64,000 bases of DNA from Lepidodermella squamata (lineage: Eukaryota > Gastrotricha): positions 1 through 64,000 of the forward strand of contig JBLDXI010000049.1 in assembly GCA_047495785.1 (NCBI GenBank). The letters are read 5' to 3'. Shown piece by piece: positions 33,927-45,332 of the stretch; position 1 is the stretch's first letter; each line of letters starts with the position of its first letter. The position numbers and the translations under genes were made by a program. The notes beneath the pieces are model-generated. The model saw nothing but the letters and a program-made list of their open reading frames with translations, had not been told where the DNA came from and did no database searches.

Positions 33927-35264
33927 ATGTCCTCAGAAACAGTTTGCAAGGTGTGCTATTCACGTGTTCCGCGGCGTAATAATTACCAACCAACATGCTG
34001 CGAAGCTTGCCAAAAGTTTTTCAGGAGGAACTGCCATCGTTATCAGCAACTTCACTGCAGACACCCGTCCAGCCGTCTCGGTATCTTCGGCCTACCCACT
34101 AAACAACGAGTTTACGTTTCACGTAAAATGTGCGGTAAATGCCGATTCGACCGCTGCGTAGCCGCGGGCATGCAAAGTTTGACTCAATTTAGTGCACAGG
34201 GTGAATAACCAATGTGTTCCATTTCTATAGGTAAATTTCTTCCGGACCATTGCGAAGAAAGTCCAGAGCCATTTAAGGAGGAAGAGGCCAAATCAGAACC
34301 TGCTGGTCCAGTCGTATCACCTCCCATTACCCCGGGAACGATTGCCACCAGCCCATTGAGTAAGCTTCTTCGCAAATCCATCCAAGCATACACGCTTCTA
34401 CACGGTCTTGAATTCGTAAGTATAGTAGCCATCCGTCCTTCGCGTTTGTCTCAAAAGTATACCCGCCCAGGTTCCGTTGAAAGACTCCTCCATCAAGCAA
34501 CCGTCGGAATTTTTCGAGCGGATCCTAAGCCAGGTTGTTTACGCTGTTGACCATTTAAAGGCCTACAACTCGTACTTCCTCAGTGAGTTTTAATTCAGCC
34601 CTATTACATTCAACTGATTAAGGTTATGGTTGTATTTCAGGTTCCGATGTCGGGCTGTCTGAGGAGGATTTGATTCAAATACAAGCATCATCCACAATTC
34701 ACATGTCTGCAGTTTTCCACAATCTGCCCGGCGGAAGTGGGCCGTCTTGGTTCGGTATGTCGGACTCTTTGATCCCTCTTATGGACCGAGTTTACCCTCA
34801 ACTATCGGTAAGTCATTCCTTACTAACAATGAACGTTTACTTACAAAATATAACCAGGCTGTGAAAGAAAACGTAAAGCGTTTAAAGGATGAAATCGATG
34901 CACTGTCACCGTCTTTTATCGAAGCTGCACTACTGCTTAGCATCGTCATTTTTCACGGTAAGTCTTTACTATATTGAGTCTTCTTCAATTGGCATTTTGT
35001 CTGGCAGATACCACAGGGAAAAACGATCGTTTGAGAAGCTTACGGCGGAAGTTACTTGCGACTCTCAAGTTATCAATGATGACCACTCTGGGAGGTAATA
35101 AAAGCTTGGTAGCCGTTCGGCTTCACAAATTCAACGACTGCGTGAGAGCGACGTATAATTTGCAGAATAGTGCTCTGGAACAGCTCGCCGGAACGAAAGA
35201 CTCGTCGAAAGGATTTGCATTTTTCGAGAAGACGCTCAACTTCAGCCCAGACTTGCTTCGCTAA
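33927..35264 (+). CDS. Nuclear hormone receptor, divergent P-box
   Basis: Exons 33927-34176, 34231-34415, 34471-34582, 34641-34807, 34858-34957 and 35008-35264 join in frame to 356 residues; introns are 49-58 bp. The N-terminus is a C4 zinc-finger domain: C7-x2-C10, C25-E-A-C28-QKFFRR, then CGKCRFDRC. The recognition helix reads CEACQKFF instead of the usual CEGCKGFF, so DNA specificity should differ. A Pro/Glu-rich hinge (residues about 90-125) leads to a helical ligand-binding domain (LHGLEF to FFEKTLNF). The splice after the zinc fingers (GMQ|S) and the exon pattern match the paralogue at 52538-54841. It is probably a member of a nematode-type expanded receptor family; the ligand is unknown. 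Confidence 0.85.
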
Positions 35265-35752
35265 CAATTAACTCGTCGAAGGGTCCCTTTTCCGAAACCG
35301 GCTTTACTTTTTAGAGACAGCAACACGTTTTGCGTGCTGAATCGAGGAATCAGTACATTCCCGTGTCTATTGTCTATTTCCATTAATTTGGCGTTCTTAA
35401 TAAAGTTTAACCATACGATAATGAAACGAGATTGATTTGCATGGAAAACTATCGTTAGATTCTGGGAAGGGAGAAGGGAGAGTACCCTGCGAGGTCTGAA
35501 ATTTGGAAATTTAAATTCGTCAAGAAAGAAAATCCAGAAATCTGAGAATCGTCCTTCTTCATGTCAACACCCGTTTTGCGATTAGCTGGAAAATACAGAA
35601 AATTCGCCAATTCCCACTCTTCACTTGCTAATGCTCAAATGTATCGATTTTCCCATATCTCCGATTGGCCTTAGCTATTTATTACATCGTCGTTCAGTGA
35701 TTTTGAAAGCGACGTCAGAATCTAAACATTACATTCAGCTTCATATGCAAAT
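35265..35752. other. Gap between the nuclear receptor and A4
   Basis: It holds the 3' end of the nuclear receptor gene, including AATAAA near 35398-35404. No other feature is seen. Confidence 0.5.
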
Positions 35753-36266
35753 TTATTCGATTTTTTGCGGCTGTTTAATTCTAAGCAGTTCAAATGCTCG
35801 ATGGAGAACTGCTTTACTTTTACACGGCGTATTCAGCCCTGTCGTCGCCACGTTTTCAACTGAGTTCTTCGGCCGAAGTAGGTTCAGCATTACAGGCAAT
35901 GCGATTTTCCGAGGCTTGCCACCGTTGCTGGTTGAAGATGATATCGAATGCACGAATAGGCTTGCATCGCCGGTTTTGGCTTGACTCGACAGATCCACAG
36001 CTTGATCGCTCGACCAGCGATGCGGAACCGCTCGATATTTTCTTTTCCTTGAAATTCAAATTCAAATTAATTTCCGAATAATTCGAGTATTAAATGACTT
36101 ACTCTAAGACATAGCTTTCGGGGAATAAATCGTTGAGACTATTTTCACCCCATTTCATGATGTCGTAATTTGAGTTTGAATTTTGATACTTATTCCGAAG
36201 AAATGTACTGCTTGAAATTCCGGCGCTCTGCTCGGCAAGAGCGAGGATCAAAAGAAATGCCAGCAT
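35753..36266 (-). CDS. Secreted peptide family A, gene A4
   Basis: Exons 36266-36103 and 36047-35753 join to 152 residues. A signal peptide (MLAFLLILALAEQSAG) is followed by YDIMKWGENS, KRKYRAVPHRWSSDQ at the splice junction and LNLLRPKNSVEN. It is nearly identical to A3 in exon 2. The minus-strand AATAAA overlaps the stop. The gene is isolated from the A-B cluster by the nuclear receptor at 33927-35264, so it was probably copied from the A3 locus or the reverse. Confidence 0.75.
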
Positions 36267-36338
36267 AACTTTGATTTTTCGACAAACTGAACAGAAAATA
36301 TTTCAGAATTTTTTTTGCCGGTGGTCAGCGAAGCCTGG

Positions 36339-36380
36339 GCGTTTTTATAGGCTAACAGCGGATGACACTCATAAGTGCAC
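36339..36380 (-). promoter_or_regulatory. Shared peptide-gene promoter, A4 copy
   Basis: Minus-strand GTGCACTTATGAGTGTCATC, then CCTATAAAAACGCCC, ending about 73 bp before the A4 start. Confidence 0.6.
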
Positions 36381-38032
36381 CAATTTTTTTCCCGCGATCA
36401 ATTAATTCAAATTTGAGTGCAGAAAACATGGAAAATATTTTTTAGAGGTTGAAAATTGATGCATATACGGAAGGTGGGTTATACGACATGTTTGACATTG
36501 GTGAAAGCATATGAATAATAATGTTTTTGATCATTCCGTTTCATTGTCTCTTACGTCCACTGTGAAAAGAAAAACATGTTTTTGACCCGTTTTTTATTCC
36601 CTCGATATTATGGTGGCATAATAAATGAATTGCATTGCCGTTTAATTAAGGTGACAATAAACGGGGTCAAACTGGCGGCGGGCATTTATGGCGTACAGAC
36701 AATAAAAAACAGGCTGATTGGAAGCAATAATCGATTTTCAGAGAAAGGTTAAAAACAGGATTTCTCTTTGGGATCCCATCTTATTAATCTTAAAATATAA
36801 ACGAATGAATGTGGGCATTTTGTACGTCCTGAAATCGAAGAAATTAGTCGGCAGGGTATCTACCTGATTATTAGGTGAAATATCGGGTAATTTTTGAAAG
36901 TATAAATATGCCACTTTAATTATAAGAGGAATTTCAATTCGCGGTTCATTAAAAAATGACTTGCATACATAGGCGAATGACTTGCAGGGCAAAACTACTA
37001 AAAATTGCCAAATTTGCAATTAAATACAAATTAAATTTGCAAATACTACCAGAAATCCGATGCTTACTTTCGTTATTCGAATCGTGCAGTCCAAATTTCG
37101 CGATTCAATCGTGATTAACAACAATTCGTGCGCATCAAAATGCCGCATTGGACACAGAAACCACGGTTAAACAATACCGTGGGGTAAATTGGCCGTAAAA
37201 GTCGCCGTCAGGTCGATTGCACATCGACAAAAACCTTTTTCACGAACTTTTTTCCGAACTTCCTTGCCACCTGAGCTGCACATAAGACTAAATCGCCATA
37301 CAAAACTCGCTCAATCACCGAGCCAAAAATCGGGCAGACGTGATTCATATTTTGAAACTCAAATTCGGCTAGCTGCCTGTTATCAAGTTGAGCTAAAAAT
37401 TAAAAACGTCTTGATGTTCAAGGAAGTGGTGTTTTTCGCTATTATTTGAAAACGATCAAAACCATGCCTGAAAACTGAATTTAGACTCATGCAATCGAAT
37501 CAGCGCACTAAAATACCTCTAGAGCTAGTCGTAGATGATAGCATTATATAGACAGTTATCGATTATCGATTATCGTGATTGAATTCTTCGATTCGCGTGA
37601 TGATTGGTAAAACTTCATGGTGATTTTTGAGTTCCTCGCATTAAGCAAACGTATTCCACCTGAAATCGGCAAAATTATCGCAATATTATTGATTATCGAT
37701 TATCGATCAAAATCAATATCGTCTGATTGACACTAAAATTATATCGATGGAACTGATCCAGGGGATCTCGAAAATCAAACATCATTAGTTGTCTGATTTT
37801 ATTTGAGTGAGTTGCGGCCATTTCAATATTTTTAGCCCGAGATGACATTTTCGTAGCCGCGAAATCTAATCAACTCAAATTGAAATTATTTCGAGATTTT
37901 CCATTACATACTAGGTTCTCCTTAAACATTGCAAGTTGAACATTCAAGCCGAGTCGTCTCAATCAAGTTAAAAGGCGCTATCAATTTCCGAAGACAACGT
38001 CAGACCTATAACAATTTTGCATTTGAAACAAA
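36381..38032. other. Intergenic region with duplicated flank and TATCGATT repeats
   Basis: The part up to about 36690 duplicates the A3 upstream flank. At 37555-37580 and 37685-37705 there are overlapping ATCGATTATCG motifs, possibly regulatory for the downstream receptor. Otherwise nothing is recognised. Confidence 0.45.
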
Positions 38033-41000
38033 ATGTTCCGATGTTCGATTTTGTTAATTTTTCTGGCGATTGGAGCTTCGGCAAAACCCTTCACCCTGGA
38101 AATGTTGAGTTTAATGCCGTTAACAGGCCAAGAACCGTCGGATGCTAGAGCTTGTAAAGCTGCCTCTCAAGTCGTCATCGACGCAGTCAATTCAAAGGCC
38201 GAATTCCTGCCCGATTATCACATCGAATTGAAGGTGAAAGACGAAGGCAAAAGTGCGCACAAAGCGCCTCAAAGCTTCGTTGAATTTCTACGAGATTTTG
38301 AAAATTTCGGACCTAGAAATCGAACCTACATAGCCCCGGTTGTAGTCGGCACATCGATCGCATGTCAAAGTGAGCTGATTTTGTTCAATTTTTAATGGGT
38401 GTGCGCACCCTTAATTTAGGGTTCCAGCATTAATGTGAGAATCCAGCGCTAGATTTCTCCTAAAATATGGTTTTTTTGAATTTCTAGTCTTCACAAGGAT
38501 CTCAAATTTTTTGTTATCATGCCTAATCGATAGACCTTCATATTACGCGTCTTTCGCGCTATGAGCGATCAGTTTAAGAAGTATACTTCGCCCAATAGAG
38601 CCGATATCGATTCCAAGTATCGATTTTAAAATCAGTGATTTTCCCGATATCAGCCATCCTATAATCGATAGTGTTTCTACGTAGCTTAGGGCACCATTTA
38701 GCTAAAATCCTAGGATCAGGGAGGGCATCATTAACGATAAAAAAAACGAAAACGCAAAAATCGCAAAGAATCTCACAAATTTAATGCTGGAACCTCATTT
38801 TTAGTGACCCATTTGTAATTTTTTAATTTTTTTCAGGTGTTGCCTTCACTGTTCGAATGAATAAATTTGTTCAATTCGCCGAGGGCTGTACCGGGCCGTT
38901 TTTGATAGGCCGCCGCTATCTTTATTCAACCTTGTACCGAGTTCAAATGCCCTACGAAAATCTCGCCGTTGCCACCGTTCTCTTCATACAAAATATCGGA
39001 AAATGGCGCCAGGCCGGAATTTTCACATTTTCACCCAACGCAAACGACTACTTGCTAGCCCAAACTACGCAGCGATTGATGATCGAAAATCAGATCGATG
39101 TGTTGTACTACACCAGCGAGGACGATGTGACTGAAGCAACGATGACGGCTATAAAGGAGAGCGGCGCGAGATGCGTTGTTTTGGCTCACGGCCAAGTTTC
39201 ACTTCTCGTCAAATTTCTCTGCCTGAGTTTTCAGGCGGAAATGCGGGCGCCCAACTACGCGTTCTTGGCTAACTTTTACACATATTTTTCGGCAGATAGC
39301 TCTACGTTATCTCTACCGCCTGGTTGCAGTCGAGAAATCGTGATTGAGCAGTTGAAAATCACGTTTTACATCGGCAGTTGGCTAGGCGCGACGAGAAATT
39401 TCGGCAAATCGTGGCTCGGTTACGATTTGCCGTGGTTTGAGAGTCGTGTTTTAGGTATTTTAAATAACACGCGGGTGCCCGACTATCCTCAACGCCATTT
39501 ATGCCACGATGCGACTATGGCAGCTGTTTATACGCTTCATAATACAGATTTGGTGCTCAAATCTCGATTTAATGCGTCGATTCGGGATTTTGGAACGGAT
39601 CCCGATTTGGTACAAGCCATTACCAACCAATCAGCGGCTTCAATGGATTTTCAAGGTTTGGAATTTGACTCAGGAATTTCAAATACATAATTTTTCGATT
39701 AGAATTAAAATTAAAATTTTGAAATTTCAAATTTCAAATTTTTAATCGAATTTTAAATTATAAATTTTAATTTTTGAACGAAGTTTTGAAATTTTTCAAA
39801 TTTTGAAATTTCAAATTAAATTATTTTTAATGTCAGGCCTTCGTATCGGCCATCTTAAATATTCCGAACGGCTCGAACTTGACAGTGAAGAAATGTGGAT
39901 AATTCAGTGGTTGAATGGCACCGTTCGATACGCCTACAAAGTCGAGCGAAAATCTTCCGACTACCGAACCGTCCTGAACGCTACGACCTATAGCCTAATC
40001 AAATCAGAGGGCGCTGTTTGGTTCACAAAATCAGGCCACCCACCCAAAGATTTGACAGAAATTACTGTGATCGAGAAACGTTTTCCACTTCTTTTCGTCG
40101 CCATTGTTATCGCAATCGCAGTTTTGGTGACTGTAATTCAAATTTTCACGGCGCTTAACACATTTGCAAATAGCGATTTAGTGAATTTCTTGTATTTTTT
40201 CGACGTGCCCACTAATTTGACGGCTTTTTTCGGGTATTTCACGCTAAATATCGGCGCAGTTGTCTTCGCCCTGGAGGCGTCAATATTCCGTGATAAATTA
40301 TGCATAATTCAGCCGATTTTTCTCGCCATCGGAATTTCTGCATGCAACGGCGTGTTGTTGTCGAGAATAACCGCCCTTCATCACATGTCGAAAGCCATAG
40401 CTAAGCGCTACCTGGCAAATAGAACAGTTATCAATTTGATTGCAATCGAATTAGCTATTTCTGAAAAATTGGCTCGTTACCGGCCTTTCATGCACATTTT
40501 TTCGCTAGCTTTCCCACTAGCAATTGCGACACTCGCATCAATCTGGTTGATTACCGATCCTTTCACCGTGATTTCCAATTTATCGGCAACATTTTCATCT
40601 GAAGCTATGGAAGGTTATTTTGCGTACAAAACAAGTTACTGCGCTTCTGATAATCAGTTGAAATGGATCGGCGCAATAGGCGCTGCTAACGCATTTCTCC
40701 TTTTCATGTCATGTTTCTCGGCTTACGAGGTACGCAACAAATTGGCGATTTCCACTTTCATTAATTACGAGTGCTACCTCACGCGGATTGCTGTCATTAG
40801 CGCAACAATAATTTTTATTGCGACAACCATCCTCGTGCTGGCTATTGATAGGTCAGCGTTTGATTATCAGCTGATTGCGTTAGCCGTTGGAATGCTGGCC
40901 TATTCTGCGATGACCTGTGCCGCGTTTTATTACCCCGCGCTGACTAGACGATGGCCTACTGAGGAAGAGGTCGATGGCGTGGTCGATTTCTCGGCGACAG

Positions 41001-41041
41001 ATTTTAAACACCAAATAAAACCGTCGCACAAATCGCAATAA
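38033..41041 (+). CDS. GABA-B-like class C GPCR, second copy
   Basis: Exons 38033-38369, 38837-39655 and 39837-41041 join in frame to 786 residues. A signal peptide (MFRCSILLIFLAIGASA) leads to a class C ligand-binding domain (residues about 18-430) with a late NGT and VWF strand. Seven hydrophobic segments follow, from KRFPLLFVAIVIAIAVLV, including AYEVRN after TM5, close to GABA-B receptors' AYETRN. The tail is short. A 39-bp stretch at 39194-39232 could be a tiny intron, but it keeps the frame either way. Intron 1 contains repeat R1. It shares architecture with the gene at 5525-8028, but the two differ strongly in sequence. Confidence 0.8.
38396..38816. mobile_element. Dispersed inverted-terminal element R1, copy 2
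   Basis: It begins near GCGCACCCTTAATTTAGGG with TTCCAGCA and ends near TGCTGGAACCTCATTTTTAG, so the ends are inverted. Most of its length matches 42871-43270. It fills most of intron 1 of the class C receptor gene. It has no coding frame. Confidence 0.75.
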
Positions 41042-41046
41042 AATTA

Positions 41047-41236
41047 CCGTGTACCGACAACTCAGAACTTTTGCTCTGAGTTGTCGCGTAATTTGAGAAA
41101 CCGACAACTCAGAAAAATATTTTGCTATTTTTCTGAGCGACAATTCAGGATTAGCTGCGACAACTGAGAACACGACCGCTTAGAAAATTATTTTAATATT
41201 TTTCTGAGCGACAACTCAGAAAATGAATTCTCAGAA
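41047..41236. repeat. Tandem hairpins built on CGACAACTCAGAA
   Basis: Six or so copies of CGACAACTCAG or its complement TTCTGAGCGACA, arranged so that neighbours pair as hairpins (for example ACAACTCAGAACTTTT then GCTCTGAGTTGT). They start just after the stop of the class C receptor gene and may lie in its 3' UTR. Confidence 0.75.
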
Positions 41237-41330
41237 AATTATGGGGCGATTCTTGGAATCCTATGGGGATTCGTCTAAAAAACCGCGTATTTATTGAAAC
41301 TTTTCACTCTTTTCCAAGCTGAACGAATTG

Positions 41331-41700
41331 GTACATTTCACTAAAATATAAGTGTATCTTAATATTGCACTCACCCAGTTTCTCTTGCGCGAGACATTAT
41401 GCACAAGGGTGACATTCAATAGACCGAGTTTTCGTTCGATCTTTATAGGACAGAATCGATCAACCTCGAGGGAAAATAAAACAAGAGCAGACAATTTTAT
41501 TGTCCAAGCGACTGAAACTTTCGATCTATTAACGTCTGTCATTGATCTTCAAAATAGCTTACGTGCAATTTTTGAACAATTGAATTTGAACTTGGGCTAT
41601 GCGACACTTTGGGCTATTCGACACGGAAGCGGAGGGAAATTGAATTCCTCGGAAAAAATCCTCACATGCTCGCTGTGCACCGAGCAGTGGGACTCAAAGT
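41331..41700 (-). repeat. Repeat R2, intact-frame copy
   Basis: The minus strand matches the split copy at 44861-45095 plus 49961-50085. From an ATG at 41542 it reads MTDVNRSKVSVAWTIKLS and on to LLNVTLVHNVSRKRNW, where a good splice donor (TGG|GTGAGT) occurs at 41374. The block VTLxHNxSRKRNWV is also kept in the other copy. It may be an exon of a duplicated gene or part of a mobile element; I do not recognise it. Confidence 0.55.
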
Positions 41701-41908
41701 GGGACTCTCTCGGAAGGATACGTAATTGAGAGGAGTTCACAAGCAAAAAACCCACCTCAATTAGTCTGATTTTTTTCCGGTGAGCTAAAGCCGAGGTTTA
41801 ACCTTCGAATAAACAGGTTACTAAATACCTCATAAATGTCAATTTATTTCAATAAGTTTAATCGATAGTATCAAATAATATAGCTAAATACACGAATTGT
41901 CCACGCTA

Positions 41909-42358
41909 TCAATAATATCCAGATTGCTTTTTACTCTTGTTCTTATCGCCGAATCTGAAAGTCCGGCCTGGTAGTACTACTCTTGACCTGGGCGTCGAAG
42001 TCGATGGAATGGGGGTGAATAGGACGTAAGCCGTCTGTTTAGGGTTCGGGACACGGTTTCCGGCTCTCATAAGGCGGCTTTTGACATCGACGAACTTCAT
42101 TTTAACCTCGGCCGATTCAGAGCCGCCTGCGGGGATAACGCGCCATTCGTTAGTTTTAGAACCGCGGCCAATTTTTGCGGAAATCCCGCGACGCTTGATG
42201 ACCGTATCAAATCTATAAATAATCATGATAATAAAATATAATCTCTCGAAAAAATTATAGGATTTTTACCGATTTTCCACCGATATTCGACCCATGACTT
42301 CGGGGAAAAGAGAGCCGGCGAGCGCGATAAGGCATAATACCAAATTCAAGCCCTGCAT
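41909..42358 (-). CDS. Secreted basic peptide, gene C1
   Basis: Exons 42358-42270 and 42212-41909 join through a split Arg codon to 130 residues. A signal peptide (MQGLNLVLCLIALAGSLFPEVMG) is followed by VIKRRGISAKIGRG just after the splice junction. The rest is strongly basic, ending KSKKQSGYY. The intron position and the KRR motif right after it recall families A and B, but the sequence differs. A decayed copy lies at 30465-30565. The function is unknown. Confidence 0.68.
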
Positions 42359-42870
42359 TTTTAAGGCTGTTTATTTGAGTTTTCAGTTTCAATAAAACGG
42401 AGACTTTAAAGTTTTTTTTACGAATTTATTACCGGTAATTTGTAGCAAAATACTTCCGGGTCCGCGCAGTCCGCCTCGCTATCGGCTTTTTCCGCGTGTT
42501 TTTTCGGCCTTCGTAGTAGCCATTCACGTATAGTCGTAAATTGATGAGGTCATGCCTGACGTCAATAAAATCTCGAAACAGGAATCAATAAAAAACTCAG
42601 ATCAAATAATGAAACTGTTATTCATGCACGTGGCCTCATTTCGAGCAAAGCAGAGTTTTTGGGCTTTTTTGGGCTTTAAAAACGCACATTGCCCCAGTAA
42701 CCTATTATTAATTAAGGGTAAATATATCCTTTCCCTATGCACGCGTTGTTGATTTGGCTAATTTCGGACAATCCGGTGTGAATAATCAAATCGGGGTCAA
42801 AGTTCGCATAGTACCAGTAATAAATCGGTGGGAAGAATATAAGGGGAACATTTTGATGCTGTCCAAAATG

Positions 42871-43270
42871 GGTGTGCTAAGCGCGCACCCTAAATTTAGG
42901 GTTCCAGCACTAGATTTCCCCTATACATATGATTTTTCGAATTTCAAGTCTTCTCTGGAATCTCAATTTTTTTATCATGCCTAACCGATAGATCTTCATA
43001 TTCAGTTTAGGTACGAGTTATAATTCAGCCTGCAGAGCCGATATCGATTCCAAGTATCGATTTTAAAAATCAGTGATTTTTCCGATATCAGCCGTCTTGG
43101 AACCCAACATTGAAAAATTTTCTACGTATCTTAGGGCACCATGTTGCTATAGTAAAAATTCTAGGTTCGGGGAAGACATCAGTATCGATCAAATAGCGAA
43201 AGCGTCGTTATCGCAAAGATTCTGAAAAAAATTTGGTGCTGGAACCTCATTTTTAGTGGTGCAAATATTT
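42871..43270. mobile_element. Dispersed inverted-terminal element R1, copy 3
   Basis: Left end GCGCACCCTAAATTTAGGG with TTCCAGCAC, right end GTGCTGGAACCTCATTTTTA; the ends are inverted repeats. The internal blocks are the same as in 38396-38816. It has no coding frame and is likely a non-autonomous DNA transposon. Confidence 0.75.
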
Positions 43271-43540
43271 GGACCCGTCCGAAATTACGCATCGTGGCTA
43301 AAACGCACAAAAATGGCAGACACTTTCCCAATACAAATCTGTAAAAAAATAATACATAAAACATAACAATAGCCGTATAAATTTTGCTCTTTCTTTTGCG
43401 CTTATTTTCAGCAAAATTTTCAGCAAGAAATTCAGGGCTGTTGTTTTCTTCCTGGACGTTGTTTCTACCTACCAGGATCAAGTAGGAAATAGTTCGAAAA
43501 GAGTCCATTTTACTGAATAATATTTTGTTTTATTAAAAAT

Positions 43541-43882
43541 TCAATTCCCAGCGTTATCCGTCATGTAGCTTAGGGTTCGGATCGGATTTCGCCTCGGTGT
43601 AGGCCGAATAGCCTGCCTTGATTTAGCGAATTGGTTCTTCTTCAAAGAATCACGAATCATCTCCCGCCAAGCTGACACCGCAACGTCATCGTCATCGCTA
43701 TTAGCAAATCGATTTGAAGAACCTGCTGATGTGGACCTATACGAACCTCTTAAAATCGGTGTAATTTTAAGAAAAAATGGTGTAAAAATAAGTGCTTCTT
43801 ACCTTGACAACGGAACGTCGGCTACAGCGTCAGCAATTTGCACCGAAATTAACGAAAAACAAACCACTGCTGCAATCAACAT
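43541..43882 (-). CDS. Secreted peptide, gene D
   Basis: Exons 43882-43803 and 43748-43541 join through a split Arg codon to 95 residues. A signal peptide (MLIAAVVCFSLISVQIADA) is followed by a short linker, an acidic run (NSDDDDVAV), a helix-like segment (WREMIRDSLKKNQFAK) and a basic tail with TPRR. No cysteines are seen in the mature part. The exon pattern (signal exon, phase-2 intron, one mature exon) equals that of families A, B and C. The function is unknown. Confidence 0.65.
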
Positions 43883-44860
43883 ATTGATTAATTTAAATTT
43901 ATATGTCCCTCTAAAATCTAAAATAGGTAAATGAAAACATTTGTGGTTTAGCTTTTACCTTGTCCCAATCAATCAAACGCATCTCTTGGGATTTACCTAA
44001 AAATGCGATGAATATTGAGAACCTGAATATAAATGACTGCTAGTATTGATATTATCGAAACAATTCTACAACAATTTACATTAATTTATTTAGCCTCCCG
44101 CAACTCGATGACTAATAACCGCAGCAGGAAGCGAACTTTCATTCCGCATAATTGATTCCGCAATTATTGAGTTCACGAACATCGCACCCAATAAAAGAAA
44201 TTTAATGAAAGGAAAAAAGATATCCTGTTTGCTCATGCTGACTGGGGTAATATCCCGAAAGAATTTTCGGAATTTTCGATTCGAGTTATTTTTATACTCC
44301 CTTATACAGGAAATCCAACTGCTTCATTTAAGGATTAAGGAAGCTCATTTGAAAATTTGCCGTCGAAAATAGGGCACGCTGCCAATCTGCGGAAAATACA
44401 AAAGAATAGAAGAAGAAGAAGATCGTATTTATTTTTCATACTCAACAATGAACGGCTCATCTCTCAATTGTTCTTCTTATTTTAGATAATATAGGCATCC
44501 ATTTCCGGTTGATTACAGCGCACGTTTTGCCGTGCATAGATTATTACTCTTAATCAAGTGATTTTTCCGGCGCGCATTCATAAAAATCGATAAAAAATCG
44601 AGATGAATCATCTCGGCACACGTGTCACTCTCACATATATCTATGAATATTATAATGACTTTTATCGCTTATTTATCGCAAAAAGAGCGAAAGACGAACA
44701 CTATTGATTATAATTATAGTCCGTTATTTAAAACGTCCGCTTGCGTTCAAAGTCCAGCGCAGTCCGTGGATACCCACATTCGTACGATTTTTTCGAATTT
44801 TAACTCTGTTTTACACCGTACATGAGGCTATTCTCAATTATCGGACATGTCCCATATGAA
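43883..44860. other. Intergenic gap
   Basis: I see no supported gene. A short frame at 44622-44825 lacks support. Confidence 0.4.
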
Positions 44861-45095
44861 CTGCGGTGCACAGCGATCATGTGAGGAGGACTGGGAATTT
44901 AATTTCTCTTCGCTGCCATGATAAAAAGGCGCGGAAGAAATCTTTGAAAAATCGGACAAAACTGCAAATTATTGTTCAAAAATTGTCAAAGGATCAATGG
45001 CAGACGTTCATTGATCGAGACGTTTAGTCGCTTAGACAATAAAATTGTCTGTTCAAGTTTTGCTTTCACTAACAATGCGAGTTTGATCGATTCTG
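44861..45095 (+). repeat. Repeat R2, interrupted copy, left part
   Basis: It matches the reverse complement of about 41480-41690 (GTGCACAGCGA, ATTGTTCAAAAATTG, GACAATAAAATTGTCTG, TTGATCGATTCTGTCC). The frame that is open in the 41.5-kb copy has stops here. The match ends near 45095 and resumes at 49961, so the LINE has split this copy. Confidence 0.75.
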
Positions 45096-45332
45096 TCCGA
45101 AATCGCGAAATCGCGAAATCGGGAGCACTTTTTCGTTTTAAAGAGCACGAGCTATTTTTTCCTCTTTTCAACTTAACTTTTATTCTTTTCTAACACTATT
45201 CAATAAAATAACATACTGGCACTAAGCCAACTAAATTAACATAGCATTACCTGCTACTCCCAAACAGTTTCTAAACCTAGGAAGCCGGGCCTAACCTAGC
45301 TTCTTCCCCCCTATTTTATTCTAGAAGCCCTG

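Noticed and set aside
39194-39232. 39-bp intron inside exon 2 of the second class C receptor
   Set aside because: A GT..TTTTCAG pair exists, but the length is below the other introns here and the frame reads through either way.
43179-43508. 109-codon minus-strand frame with KRKRK
   Set aside because: It overlaps the R1 repeat and lacks a signal peptide; the KRKRK run alone does not make it a family A gene.
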